64,000 nucleotides of DNA from Flavobacterium sp. Root186 (GTDB lineage: Bacteria; Bacteroidota; Bacteroidia; Flavobacteriales; Flavobacteriaceae), in the NCBI RefSeq assembly GCF_001428525.1, contig NZ_LMHW01000014.1:62001-126000 (forward strand). Reading direction: 5' to 3'. Each line of letters opens with the position of its first letter. The first letter of the stretch is position 1. Made by a program: the position numbers and the translations under genes. Shown in pieces: positions 1 to 8,922 of the stretch. Under the pieces are notes generated by a model. The model was not told the DNA's origin and did not search any database. It saw only the letters and a list, made by a program, of their open reading frames with translations.

Positions 1-342
1 AATTTATTTGGAGATATCTTAACTGACGAAGCTTCTGTAATTTCTGGTTCAATGGGATTAATGCCTTCTGCTTCTGTTGGAGAACATACTTCATTATACG
101 AACCAATCCACGGATCTTATCCACAAGCAACTGGATTAAATATTGCTAATCCATTAGCTACAATTTTATCTGCAGCAATGATGTTCGAAGATGCTTTCGG
201 ACTAAAAGATGAAGCTGAAGCAATTAGAGCAGTTGTAAATAAATCATTAGAACAAGGAGTTGTTACCGAAGATTTAGCTGTAAAAGGATCAAAAGCTTAC
301 AAAACAAGCGAAGTTGGAGACTGGCTTGTAGAGAATCTATAG
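1..342 (+). CDS. leuB: 3-isopropylmalate dehydrogenase, C-terminal part
   Basis: This is the 3' end of a gene whose start lies outside the window; the reading frame is open from base 1 and ends at the TAG at 340-342. The product would catalyse the NAD-dependent oxidative decarboxylation of 3-isopropylmalate in leucine synthesis. The visible 113 residues hold the family's conserved substrate and NAD-binding C-terminal part: NLFGDILTDEASVISGS, followed by GLMPSAS and the dinucleotide-binding loop EPIHGSYPQATGLNIANP. Tartrate or isocitrate dehydrogenases share this fold, but the loop reads as LeuB. It is followed by a short repeat and a strong terminator. Confidence 0.93.
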   Translation, partial: NLFGDILTDEASVISGSMGLMPSASVGEHTSLYEPIHGSYPQATGLNIANPLATILSAAMMFEDAFGLKDEAEAIRAVVNKSLEQGVVTEDLAVKGSKAYKTSEVGDWLVENL

Positions 343-350
343 TTTTATTT

Positions 351-413
351 GTTTCAGGTTTCAGGTTTCAGGTTTCAAGTTATTATTGGAACGTGAAACC
401 TGAAACTTGAAAC
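351..413. repeat. GTTTCAGGTTTCA-type intergenic repeat
   Basis: Four direct copies of the 7-mer GTTTCAG (the last changed to GTTTCAA) are followed by an inverted set (GTGAAACCTGAAACTTGAAAC cut short here to its core GAAACCTGAAAC). The arms could fold into a long hairpin. A related element lies between sucA and sucB at 56737-56781, so this is a dispersed intergenic family rather than part of leuB. Confidence 0.75.
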
Positions 414-422
414 AATTTAAAC

Positions 423-455
423 AAAAAAAGGGATCAACTTTCGTTGATCCCTTTT
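423..455. terminator. Bidirectional intrinsic terminator
   Basis: Perfect 9-bp stem GGGATCAAC (430-438) and GTTGATCCC (443-451) with loop TTTC, flanked by an A-run on the left and a T-run on the right. It sits between convergent leuB and the RNA-binding protein gene and can serve both. Confidence 0.85.
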
Positions 456-474
456 ATATATTTAGAAAAAAATA

Positions 475-834
475 TTAATATCCTCCTCTGTTACCACCAC
501 GGTCATTTCCACCACGGCTGTTTCCTCCACCATAACCTCCGCGTGAATCTCCACCACGGCTGTTATTGTTGAAGCTTCTTCTTTCACCTTCAGGTTTCGG
601 TTCAGATTTATTAACTACAATTGAACGACCTTGAACAGTTGCTCCGTTCAATTCATCAATTGCTTTTTGAGCTTCAGCATCGTTTGGCATCTCAACAAAA
701 CCAAAACCTTTGCTTCTTCCAGTAAATTTATCAGTGATAATTTTAACTGAATCTACTGCTCCGTAAGCCTCGAAAGACTCTCTTAAATCTGCTTCCTCAA
801 TACTGAATGGAAGGCTTCCAACAAAAATGTTCAT
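475..834 (-). CDS. RRM-type RNA-binding protein with Gly/Arg-rich tail
   Basis: A 119-residue protein with one RNA-recognition motif (residues 1-77) followed by a Gly/Arg/Asn-rich tail. The RNP2 motif IFVGSL is at residues 3-8 and the RNP1 motif KGFGFVEM at about 42-49, both with the aromatic residues that stack on RNA. The tail contains repeated RGG/SRGG units, as in cyanobacterial and Bacteroidota Rbp proteins that act as RNA chaperones, often in the cold. It stands alone, convergent with leuB. The family assignment is strong; the RNA targets cannot be told from sequence. Confidence 0.9.
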   Translation of the reverse strand: MNIFVGSLPFSIEEADLRESFEAYGAVDSVKIITDKFTGRSKGFGFVEMPNDAEAQKAIDELNGATVQGRSIVVNKSEPKPEGERRSFNNNSRGGDSRGGYGGGNSRGGNDRGGNRGGY

Positions 835-858
835 ATGTACTTATTTATAATAATGTAG

Positions 859-866
859 CAAATGTA
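859..866 (-). promoter_or_regulatory. -7 promoter box of the RNA-binding protein gene
   Basis: On the minus strand this reads TACATTTG, matching the Bacteroidota -7 consensus TAnnTTTG, 25 bases before the start codon. I see no good TTG at -33. Confidence 0.45.
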
Positions 867-961
867 GTCTTATTTTTCTGTAATCTACTATATATTAGTT
901 TATTTATGTTTTTATTTTGATTTTAAAAATCGGCCAATACGCCCTGAATTCACGAAAAAAA

Positions 962-1453
962 TTACATATGATGAACAATATCACTTATTTCAAGCGGAAC
1001 TTTATAAAAAACACCTTCTGTAAAATTAATTTTTGGATTCTCAGTATCGCTTCCATCTTCATTTACCGCAGTAAATTTAAATGTTCCAGAAATCGTATTA
1101 TTACCCGCGTCGTAATCTGTAATAACAATTTGTCCGTTACCAGTATTTGTTCCTGTAGAAAATGAAGACAATTCGGCAGGCAGCGTATTTTCGTAAGACG
1201 CTTTTGAAGTTTCATTAACTCCTAAAATAAAAGTTTCTTCTGCAGAAGAAGCAGTTTGCAAAATAACTTTTTCGTACCCTAAAGATCCTTCAACAAATAC
1301 AGTCCCGTTTGCACCTAAATAAGCTTTATACGTTTGAGCTCTCCAGAAAACATTATTTTTCAGGGTTTGAAAAGCCGGATTGTTAAATTTCACATCTTCT
1401 GTACAAGAGGTAAGCATTAACAAAAAGGATAAGAAGTAAAAATATTTTTTCAT
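962..1453 (-). CDS. Small lipoprotein, DUF6252-like
   Basis: A predicted exported lipoprotein of 163 residues. The start chosen is the ATG at 1453, which gives MKKYFYFLSFLLMLTSC, a standard lipoprotein signal ending at the lipobox cysteine. A longer in-frame start at 1486 would run through a promoter-like box and is rejected. The rest is a probable beta-rich domain with NNPAFQTLKNNVFWRA near the start, which resembles the Flavobacteriia lipoprotein family I know as DUF6252; that name is from memory. Function is unknown. It stands alone between the RNA-binding gene and the rpsP operon, divergent from the latter. Confidence 0.75.
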   Translation of the reverse strand: MKKYFYFLSFLLMLTSCTEDVKFNNPAFQTLKNNVFWRAQTYKAYLGANGTVFVEGSLGYEKVILQTASSAEETFILGVNETSKASYENTLPAELSSFSTGTNTGNGQIVITDYDAGNNTISGTFKFTAVNEDGSDTENPKINFTEGVFYKVPLEISDIVHHM

Positions 1454-1472
1454 ATATAAGATGAATTTAATG

Positions 1473-1480
1473 CAAAAGTA
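1473..1480 (-). promoter_or_regulatory. -7 box of the lipoprotein gene
   Basis: Minus-strand TACTTTTG matches TAnnTTTG and lies 20 bases upstream of the ATG at 1453. Its position supports that start rather than the one at 1486. Confidence 0.5.
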
Positions 1481-1585
1481 TCGCATTATGAGATAAATAT
1501 TTAAAATTAAAAGTCAAAAAAAAGCTAAAAATCTGTCTTAAATATATTTAATACTTTTTGAAACGGATAATTGATAAAAAAATTA

Positions 1586-1593
1586 TATCTTTG
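1586..1593 (+). promoter_or_regulatory. -7 box of the rpsP operon
   Basis: TATCTTTG matches TAnnTTTG, 49 bases before rpsP. The -33 element is not clear (TTTTTG at 1555-1560 is further away than usual). Confidence 0.5.
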
Positions 1594-1642
1594 CGCCCTT
1601 AATTAACAGAGGTCGAGTACCTCAAAATTTAATCATAAGATT

Positions 1643-2215
1643 ATGTCAGTAAAAATTAGATTACAAAGACACGGTAAAAAAGGAAAACCTTTTTACTGGG
1701 TTGTAGCTGCAGATGCACGCTCAAAAAGAGATGGTAAATACTTAGAGAAAATCGGTACTTACAATCCAAACACAAACCCAGCAACTGTTGAGTTAAACCT
1801 TGACAGCGCAGTTAAATGGTTACACAATGGTGCACAACCAACTGATACTGCCAGAGCAATTCTTTCTTACAAAGGTGCTTTATTGAAACACCATCTTGAT
1901 GGAGGTATCCGTAAAGGAGCTTTAACTCAAGAACAAGCTGATGCTAAATTAGCTGCTTGGTTAGAGGCAAAATCTGGAAAAGTTGATGCTAAAAAAGATG
2001 GTTTATCAAAAGCGCAAGCTGATGTTAAAGCTAAAGCTTTAAAAGCTGAAAAAGAAGTTAATGCTAAACGTTTAGCTGCTGCAGCTCAGGCTGAAGCTGA
2101 TGCTATCGCTGCTGCAACTCCTGCAGTTGAAGAAGAAGTTGCTGAAGTAGAAGCAGAAGCTGCTACTGAAGAAGCTCCTGCTGCTGAAGAGAATAACGAA
2201 ACAACTGAAGCATAA
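1643..2215 (+). CDS. rpsP: 30S ribosomal protein S16 with long acidic tail
   Basis: The first 80 or so residues are ordinary S16 (MSVKIRLQRHGKKGKPFYW, then DGKYLEKIGTYNPNT), a structural protein of the small ribosomal subunit. S16 is usually 80-90 residues; this one is 190. The extra C-terminal 100 residues are Ala/Lys-rich and then almost wholly Ala/Glu (VEEEVAEVEAEAATEEAP). Such long tails occur in Flavobacteriia S16 proteins, so the length is not an error. It leads an operon with rimM 15 bases downstream, a pairing conserved in many bacteria. Confidence 0.96.
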   Translation: MSVKIRLQRHGKKGKPFYWVVAADARSKRDGKYLEKIGTYNPNTNPATVELNLDSAVKWLHNGAQPTDTARAILSYKGALLKHHLDGGIRKGALTQEQADAKLAAWLEAKSGKVDAKKDGLSKAQADVKAKALKAEKEVNAKRLAAAAQAEADAIAAATPAVEEEVAEVEAEAATEEAPAAEENNETTEA

Positions 2216-2230
2216 TTTTACTTAGCGATA

Positions 2231-2755
2231 ATGCGTAAAGAAGAATGTTTTTATTTAGGTAAAATCGCTAAAAAATTTAGTTTCAAAGGTGAAGTTCTGA
2301 TCTATTTAGACACAGACGAGCCTGAGTTATACGAAAATCTGGAATCAGTGTTTGTTGAACACAACAAACACTTGGTTCCTTTTTTTATTGAAACAAGTTC
2401 TTTACATAAAAACGACTTCCTTAGAGTTCGTTTTGAAGATGTAAATAATGAGGAAGAGGCTGATGCACTTGTTGGCAATGCTGTTTATCTTCCTCTATCA
2501 ATGCTGCCAAAACTTTCTGGCAACAAATTTTATTTCCATGAAGTTATTGGTTTTGAAATCGAAGATCAGCGTTTAGGTATTTTTGGAAAAATAGTTGCTG
2601 TTAACGATACTACAGCACAACCTCTTTTTGAAGTTTTAAATGGCGAAGTAGAAATCTTAGTTCCAATGATCGACCATTTTCTGGTAAAAATTGACCGGGA
2701 AAACAAAAAAGTAATCATGAATCTGCCTGAGGGTCTGGTTGAAATGTACCTTTAA
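2231..2755 (+). CDS. rimM: Ribosome maturation factor RimM
   Basis: A 174-residue protein of normal RimM length, needed for late assembly of the 30S subunit and known in other bacteria to bind S19. It has the N-terminal RimM beta-barrel (FYLGKIAKKFSFKGEVLIYL) and the C-terminal PRC-barrel region (YFHEVIGFEIEDQ through LVPMIDHFLVKID). It lies directly after rpsP and is probably co-transcribed. Confidence 0.95.
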   Translation: MRKEECFYLGKIAKKFSFKGEVLIYLDTDEPELYENLESVFVEHNKHLVPFFIETSSLHKNDFLRVRFEDVNNEEEADALVGNAVYLPLSMLPKLSGNKFYFHEVIGFEIEDQRLGIFGKIVAVNDTTAQPLFEVLNGEVEILVPMIDHFLVKIDRENKKVIMNLPEGLVEMYL

Positions 2756-2825
2756 AAAAGTATTCAGTTTACAGTTTTTAGTATTCAGTCACTGCCTTTC
2801 GCAATTTATTTTTAATTTTTTAGAA

Positions 2826-3539
2826 ATGTCTCTATTTAGTTTCAAACAATTTTCTATCAAGCAAGATAAAACTGCAATGAAAGTAGGCACAGATGGCGTT
2901 TTACTTGGCGCTTGGGCTCCAATTCACCATAATCCCTTCAGTATATTAGACATTGGTGCAGGAACAGGAATCATTGCCTTAATGCTTGCTCAGAGAACTC
3001 ATGCTGAACAAATTGACGCCTTAGAAATTGATGAAGATGCTTATGAACAAGCAGTAGATAATTTTGAAAATTCTCCTTGGGCAGATCGGTTATTTTGTTT
3101 TCATGCCGGATTGGATGAATTTATTGAAGAACCTGAAGACGAATATGATTTGATTGTTTCAAATCCTCCTTTTTATGCTGAGGATTATAAGACTGAAAAT
3201 GAACAACGCGATTTAGCTCGTTTTCAGGATGCAATGCCTTTTGAAGAACTTGTAGAAGCTGCCGATTTGTTACTTTCTGAAAACGGAATATTCGCTTTAA
3301 TTATTCCATTCAAAGAAGAAGAAAAATTCATCGCTTTAGCGAAAGAATCTGAATTGTATCCCATAAAAATAACCCGCGTTAAAGGAACCCCAAAATCTGA
3401 AATCAAGCGCAGTTTGTTGGCTTTTAGCCGAAACGAAAGCCCAAAAATTGAGATCGATGAATTGACTATCGAAATTGACAGACATGTTTATACTCCTGAA
3501 TATATTGAATTGACAAATGAATTTTATTTAAAGATGTAA
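2826..3539 (+). CDS. tRNA1(Val) (adenine-37-N6)-methyltransferase, TrmN6/YfiC type
   Basis: A 237-residue class I SAM-dependent methyltransferase. Motif I (DIGAGTGIIALMLAQR) binds SAM and motif IV (VSNPPFY) is the N6-adenine methylation signature. The N-terminal FKQFSIKQDKTAMKVGTDGVLLGAW is shortened here to KVGTDGVLLGAW and is typical of TrmN6, which modifies A37 of tRNA-Val. The start is taken at ATG 2826 because upstream in-frame codons overlap rimM and spell out a repeat-like stretch (GTATTCAGTTTACAG) at 2760-2790. It is the third gene of the rpsP-rimM group. Confidence 0.85.
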   Translation: MSLFSFKQFSIKQDKTAMKVGTDGVLLGAWAPIHHNPFSILDIGAGTGIIALMLAQRTHAEQIDALEIDEDAYEQAVDNFENSPWADRLFCFHAGLDEFIEEPEDEYDLIVSNPPFYAEDYKTENEQRDLARFQDAMPFEELVEAADLLLSENGIFALIIPFKEEEKFIALAKESELYPIKITRVKGTPKSEIKRSLLAFSRNESPKIEIDELTIEIDRHVYTPEYIELTNEFYLKM

Positions 3540-3585
3540 AACATCTTTGTAAAAGTTTGAATCTTTGACAAAGATTATATGATTT

Positions 3586-5221
3586 TTATTTCTCATTTTT
3601 AGCAAAAAGAATTGCTCTTTCTAAAACTTCATCCTTACCTTGTTGGATACCTAAAATTGTTGGCTTTATTTCAATATCAGGAACTATACCAATGCGTTGG
3701 GTTTCCTTTTTATCGGGATAAAAAACACCATAAGTTGTAAAGGAAGTCCAAATGCCTTTTATAATTTCGAATCGGTAACTTCGTCCATCCGAACCCGCTG
3801 TCTGACTACCAATTACAGTTGCTTTTGGAGCCACTTTGAGTGTCATAGCGGTAAATTCAGAATGACTTATCGATTTTTCGTTCACTAAAAGAATAACATT
3901 TCCTTTATAATAATCTGGATTAATTTTTCCACAAGTTTCGTCGTTTTTTCTCCAAATATACCGTCCCTGGAGAATTTAAATCAGCATCAATAGATTTCAC
4001 AAAATCTTTTGGTTGTGGATTTAAATATTCTGCGATTGCAAAATTAGTCCCTTGTGGGTAATTTCGAATGTCAAAAATAATGGCTTTGGAATTTTTAAAC
4101 TGCTCCATCATAGCAGGAACATCATCTGGAGTTAAAACCGCCATATTAGCATAACCAATATTGTCAGCTAAAGATTTGTATTTCTCGCTATTATTCTCAT
4201 AATTAATTTTTAGATCATTATAGAGGTATTTATGTATTGTTTTTGTCTCCGTTTTGTTATTTCTTGTCAATTCAATTGTAGAGGTATCTGTATTTCCGAA
4301 AAAAATTGGATAATCTATCTTATTTAAAACTGCATCATAATTAGATCCTTCAATGTATTTTTGATTTTCTTTTATGAGATCCACAATTGATTTTCCTTCT
4401 ATCTCAGTAATAACATCTCCTATTCTTATATCATCTATTTTGGATAAAGATTCATTTTTAAACCCCACAACAACTGCTTTATTATCAATAATTTTAAAAT
4501 CAAAAGGAATTCCATGTCGTCCAAAATAATCGAATAGTTTATTTGCTCCAAACAAGGCATGAGAATCATTTAGTTTAGCACTAAATTCTTTTAATGAAAG
4601 ATAATAATCCGTTTCAGAAACAGGATTAATTGTTCTGGGCAAGAATTCGATCAAAGTCAAATCCCAGTTCTGATCCATTTGATATTTGTATGGAAAGAAA
4701 TATTCAACATAATTCCAGAAACGAAACAAAAGCAAAAGACGGAAGTTTTTATCTTCATCATCGAATTTTGTATATTCTACTTCATTTCTAAATTCAGTTC
4801 CCTGCTCAACATAATATTGCTTTCCCTGAATTTTATTTTGTTCAATAAATTTAAGTTTTTGAGAAAGACTCTTAGAAAAGAACTCTGTATTTTGTGTCCA
4901 CGAAAGATCAAAATTCTTGTCGAAATAATCAATTTTTTCTGCTGGGACTTCAGCTTTATAAGCTTTAACTTTTCCTAACGAAGTAATCCATTTTTCTATA
5001 ATATTGGAGAATTCTATATCTGTTTTCGCTTCTTCTATTTTTGGTAATATTTTGAAAAGCTGTTCGTCCCAATTAAAATTTCCATTTGCAACATTCGGAT
5101 GATAATATTTTAAAAATCCCCAAACTTTGCAAGTCGCAGCAAGTTTTTGAGTTTCGTTAATGGGTTTTGAAAATGCATTTTGAAATAATAATACAAGTAC
5201 AAGAAGCAGTGTTTTCTTCAT
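3586..5221 (-). pseudogene. S41 family peptidase, broken by a 1-bp frameshift
   Basis: Two reading frames together make one S41 protease like the intact 547-residue paralogue at 27056-28699. The first (5221 to 3920) has a signal peptide, the family N-terminal domain (KLAATCKVWGFLKYYHPNV) and a PDZ-like part; the second holds the catalytic Ser region (NEKSISHSEFTAM) and GSQTAGSDG. The break is in a CCC run at 3965-3967: removing one C restores PGRYIWRKNDETCGKINPDY and yields 544 residues, aligned end to end with the paralogue. It is either a recent inactivation or a sequencing error. It follows the HlyD gene by 38 bases and may be the last gene of the export operon. Confidence 0.85.
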
Positions 5222-5259
5222 TAGAAAAAAGTGGTTAGGTTAGTTAGTTTTGGTTTAAT

Positions 5260-6555
5260 TTAAACTTGCTCAAAAATACTTTTGAATTGATATAATATTC
5301 TTTCAATCAATCGTAAATCTTCGGTTACAATTTCAGCACTGCCTTTCATTTCCTGCTGAAATAGGATTTTCTTTTTATATGAAGTTTCCAGTCCGTCTGG
5401 GAGCGCAACATCCAATAGTAAATTTCCATCTTTATCGGGAACAAGAGATATATTCTGAATCTTTCCCCTTAAAACTCCAAACTCTCTGTCGGGAAAATTT
5501 GCCAGACGTATATTCACTTTTTGTCCCACTTTTATTTTTCCAGAATTTAAGGCCGGAGCTTTTACTTTCCCAATAAAACCATTTTTCTCATCAGGAATAA
5601 TCGAGAAAACATTATCTCCCGAATTGATCGTTTGGTTTTCTGTCCAAACCTGCAAAAAAGTAACTTTTCCACTGATAGAAGATTTTAAGGCATAAGCCAG
5701 TTCCCAGTCTTTTATCACTTTTTTAAGCTGATAAAATGACTGCGCCATGTTTCTGCCCAGGTTAACTTCTTCTTTAGTGCTGTTTGCCTGCGAGCTCTGG
5801 CTCGATTTTGTATTATCGATAAGAGAAGATCTTAACTGAGAAATCGATGATAATAAGCCTCTATAACTCTTTTGTGCCTGAAGAAAATTCAGTTTTTTAG
5901 CTTCCATTTCCTGAGCCGAAATAATGCCTTTATTGAATAAAACTTCAAAACGGGCAACTTCATTCTTTTGAAGCTGGAGTTCGCTTTCATTGATTACTTT
6001 TTGCTGCTGCAGAATCTCCAGTCTTTCCTTTATTTGAATTTTTTCAGAAATCTGTGCTCTGTTTTCAATTGCAAAAGGCTGCAGATCGTGATTTAATTCC
6101 TGTGCCTGATAATCTTTTTGAAAAACAGCATAAGCACTTTCTATTTCTCCCAACTGTGTGTTTTTTAGTTTTGAGAACGGAAATTCTTTTTTTGGATCAT
6201 TGATATTATAATTATCAACAATGCTTTTCAACAGAAAAACATCATTATAATTCGCCGTATTTTCTATAATGGCAAGTGTACTGTTTTTAGATACAATCGA
6301 TTTGTTTTTAACCAAAATAGCTTCAATGCGTCCAGATGATTTGGCCACAATTTTCTCTGGAGGAATATTGGTCGTAATAACAATCTCTGTATTGACAACA
6401 TCCGGATATTTTATAAACCAGGAAACAAAAAAGAGCATCAGTATGATTACAAAAATCAAAACCGTTCCCCAGCGGATCATCCAGTGCGGTACTTTGGTGA
6501 GAATGTCCTGAACTTCCTCGCTTCTTAATTCGAATGTGCTGTTATCTTCTTCCAT
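5260..6555 (-). CDS. HlyD-family membrane fusion protein of a peptide exporter
   Basis: A 431-residue periplasmic adaptor. A cytoplasmic N-terminus precedes one membrane segment (residues about 30-50, LIFVIILMLFFVSWF), then the biotinyl/lipoyl-like half (KIVAKSSGRIEAILVKNKSIV), a long coiled-coil hairpin (about 130-270) and the second lipoyl half with a beta-barrel (ISGKVTFLQVW, VGQKVNIRLANFP). Such proteins link a C39-type ABC exporter to the outer membrane. The start codon is 2 bases after the ABC exporter gene, so the two are surely one transcript. No TolC partner is encoded beside it. Confidence 0.9.
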   Translation of the reverse strand: MEEDNSTFELRSEEVQDILTKVPHWMIRWGTVLIFVIILMLFFVSWFIKYPDVVNTEIVITTNIPPEKIVAKSSGRIEAILVKNKSIVSKNSTLAIIENTANYNDVFLLKSIVDNYNINDPKKEFPFSKLKNTQLGEIESAYAVFQKDYQAQELNHDLQPFAIENRAQISEKIQIKERLEILQQQKVINESELQLQKNEVARFEVLFNKGIISAQEMEAKKLNFLQAQKSYRGLLSSISQLRSSLIDNTKSSQSSQANSTKEEVNLGRNMAQSFYQLKKVIKDWELAYALKSSISGKVTFLQVWTENQTINSGDNVFSIIPDEKNGFIGKVKAPALNSGKIKVGQKVNIRLANFPDREFGVLRGKIQNISLVPDKDGNLLLDVALPDGLETSYKKKILFQQEMKGSAEIVTEDLRLIERILYQFKSIFEQV

Positions 6556-6557
6556 GA

Positions 6558-8750
6558 TTAATTTCCTAACTGCAATTGATTTTTAACCAATTCAAAATAA
6601 TTCCCTTTTTGTTCAACCAAAGACGAATGTGAACCTATTTCGATAATTTTTCCTTTTTCTAAAACCACGATCTGATCTGCATTCATAACAGTGCTTAAAC
6701 GATGCGCAATTACAATTACAGTTTTATTTTTAAAAAAAATATCTAATTTCTGCATAATTACTTTTTCGTTATTCGCATCCAAAGCTGATGTCGCTTCATC
6801 AAAAAACAATATTTCCGGGTTTTTATAAACCGCTCTTGCAATTAATAAACGTTGTTTCTGTCCAGTACTCATTCCGGTTCCTTCGGCGCCAATTTTTGTA
6901 TTATAACCCAAAGGAAGCTCGCTGATATATTCTTTTATATTGGCAACCTCTGCGGCATAAACCAATCGTTCTTTATCTACTTTATCTACTCCAAAAGCAA
7001 TATTATTAGCTATTGTATCACTGAAAATATAACCTTCCTGCATGACTGCTCCGATATTTGAACGCCAGGCTTTCTGCGAAATGTTTTTTAACTGTGAGCT
7101 GCCAATATTGATTTCGCCTTTTTCAGGTTCATAAAACTTAAGAAGCAGTTTCATTAAAGTGGTTTTTCCGCTTCCACTCACACCTACTATTGCAGTTACT
7201 TTATTGGCAGGAATTACAAGGCTTAAATTATCCAAAACCGGAATATCTGATCCTAAATAGCGATAGGAAAGATTTTTAATTTCAATATCTGCATCATACG
7301 GAACATCATTGGTCTGATGAATTTCCTGCTCGGTTTCATCTTCCTTTTCATGAATTTCAGATAATCTTGCCAAAGATATTTTAGCATCCTGAAGTTCTCT
7401 CACAAATTCGATAAGCTGGGTTATGGGTCCATTTAAACTCCCCACAATTGAACTTATAGCCAGCATTACTCCGAGGGTAATCGAACCATCAATTACCAAC
7501 TTAGCGGAAAGAAATATGATAAAAATATTTTTTAACTGATTAATTATTGATGAACCTATTGCTTGAGTCTGTTCTAAAACCAAGCCTTTTATTGAAACCC
7601 TAAATAATCTTGCCTGTATATACTCCCAGCCCCAGCGTTTTTGTTTTTCGGCATTGTGGAGTTTAATTTCCTGCATACCGTTAATAAGTTCCATTACTTT
7701 ACTTTGTTCCTGAGAAACCTCTGCAAAACGCTTATAATCCAGAACTTCCCTTCTTTTCAGAAATAAGGTAATCCATCCAAAATAAAAAATACTTCCTACA
7801 AAAAACACTAAAAATATCTGGAGATTAAAATAAGCTAAAACTCCCCCCATGACAAACATATTAATTACAGAAAACAATACATTTAGAGAGGACGTGGTCA
7901 GTATTTTTTCGATTCTTCTATGATCATTAATACGCTGCATAATATCTCCTGTCATTCTCACATCAAAAAAGGAAATAGGCAGATTCATTAGTTTAATAAA
8001 GAAGTCTGAAATTAAGGAGATATTTATTCTGGTTGAAAGGTGCAGCAAAATCCAGCTTCTGATAAGTTCTAAACCAGTTATTCCTGCAAAAACAAATAAC
8101 ATTGCAAACAGGATAAGATATATAAAATGAATGTTTTGGTTTTGAATACCAATATCAACTATACTTTGGGTTAAAAAAGGAAAAATCATCTGCAGTAAAC
8201 TGCTGGCCAAAAGTCCAATAATTAATTGAACTAAAAATGATTTATATCGCCAGACATATTGAGACAACATTCCAAAGCCTAAACCTTTATTGTCTTCCTT
8301 ATCAAATTCTGACTGAAAGAATTTTGGCGTGGCTTCTATAAGTAAAGCAATACCTTCTTTAGTAGAATCATCGGCATTATTTCCGATCCAGAATTTTAGA
8401 AAATCCTTTTTGTTATATTCAATTAATCCAAAACCGGGATCTGAAATATAGTAAGTTCCTTTTTTTATTTTATAGAGTACAACGTAATGATTTTTGTTCC
8501 AATGCAAGATACATGGCAGAGGTGCTTCTTCGAGTCTTTCTGCATTTAATTTTACTCCTAGAGTCCTGAATCCAATTTTCTCTGCAGCATCGCTTAAAAA
8601 AAGCAAATTGCTTCCCTCACGAGTTGTCTCGCTGCTGTCGCGCAACTCCTGAATGTTGATTGTTTTACCGTAATGTTTGGCAATGATCTTTAAACATGTA
8701 GGTCCGCAATCTTTAAAATCTGCCTGTTTGTAATGGGTGAATTTTTTCAA
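6558..8750 (-). CDS. Peptidase C39-containing ABC exporter for leader peptides
   Basis: A 730-residue fusion of an N-terminal C39 cysteine peptidase, a six-helix ABC membrane domain and an ATPase. The peptidase keeps its active residues: Gln9, Cys15 (KDCGPTC), His88 (NHYVVL) and Asp104 (DPGFG). The ATPase has Walker A GVSGSGKTT, signature STGQKQRL, Walker B EILFFDEATSALD and the H-loop AHRLS. These exporters cut double-glycine leaders and export the core peptide. The start is a TTG at 8750; no in-frame ATG lies near, and starting later would remove the catalytic Cys. It forms a unit with HlyD downstream; candidate substrates are at 9515-9691 and 11557-11694. Confidence 0.93.
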   Translation of the reverse strand: MKKFTHYKQADFKDCGPTCLKIIAKHYGKTINIQELRDSSETTREGSNLLFLSDAAEKIGFRTLGVKLNAERLEEAPLPCILHWNKNHYVVLYKIKKGTYYISDPGFGLIEYNKKDFLKFWIGNNADDSTKEGIALLIEATPKFFQSEFDKEDNKGLGFGMLSQYVWRYKSFLVQLIIGLLASSLLQMIFPFLTQSIVDIGIQNQNIHFIYLILFAMLFVFAGITGLELIRSWILLHLSTRINISLISDFFIKLMNLPISFFDVRMTGDIMQRINDHRRIEKILTTSSLNVLFSVINMFVMGGVLAYFNLQIFLVFFVGSIFYFGWITLFLKRREVLDYKRFAEVSQEQSKVMELINGMQEIKLHNAEKQKRWGWEYIQARLFRVSIKGLVLEQTQAIGSSIINQLKNIFIIFLSAKLVIDGSITLGVMLAISSIVGSLNGPITQLIEFVRELQDAKISLARLSEIHEKEDETEQEIHQTNDVPYDADIEIKNLSYRYLGSDIPVLDNLSLVIPANKVTAIVGVSGSGKTTLMKLLLKFYEPEKGEINIGSSQLKNISQKAWRSNIGAVMQEGYIFSDTIANNIAFGVDKVDKERLVYAAEVANIKEYISELPLGYNTKIGAEGTGMSTGQKQRLLIARAVYKNPEILFFDEATSALDANNEKVIMQKLDIFFKNKTVIVIAHRLSTVMNADQIVVLEKGKIIEIGSHSSLVEQKGNYFELVKNQLQLGN

Positions 8751-8878
8751 TTCTGATATTTGGGTTTATTCATAGCAATATTATACAAAAATTCTTAAAA
8801 ATATAAATCAAAGTTTTAATTAAATAGACAAATTTTGATTTTTTATAATTGAGCTTTAACTAATTTTAGAAAACAAGA

Positions 8879-8904
8879 AAGCTTTGTTAAAAATAACAAA
8901 GCTT
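8879..8904 (-). terminator. Hairpin terminator, upstream of the ABC exporter
   Basis: Perfect stem GCTTTGTTA (8881-8889) and TAACAAAGC (8894-8902) with loop AAAA, extended by AA/TT. On the minus strand it is followed by T-rich sequence. It lies just past a decayed peptide gene, suggesting that a small transcript once ended here. Confidence 0.65.
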
Positions 8905-8922
8905 CTTTAGTTTATATTTATT

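Noticed and set aside
917..1165. Plus-strand 82-codon frame
   Set aside because: It lies opposite the lipoprotein gene, has no family-like sequence and no promoter box.
2739..2825. Longer start for the tRNA methyltransferase
   Set aside because: It overlaps rimM and translates a repeat; the family start matches ATG 2826.
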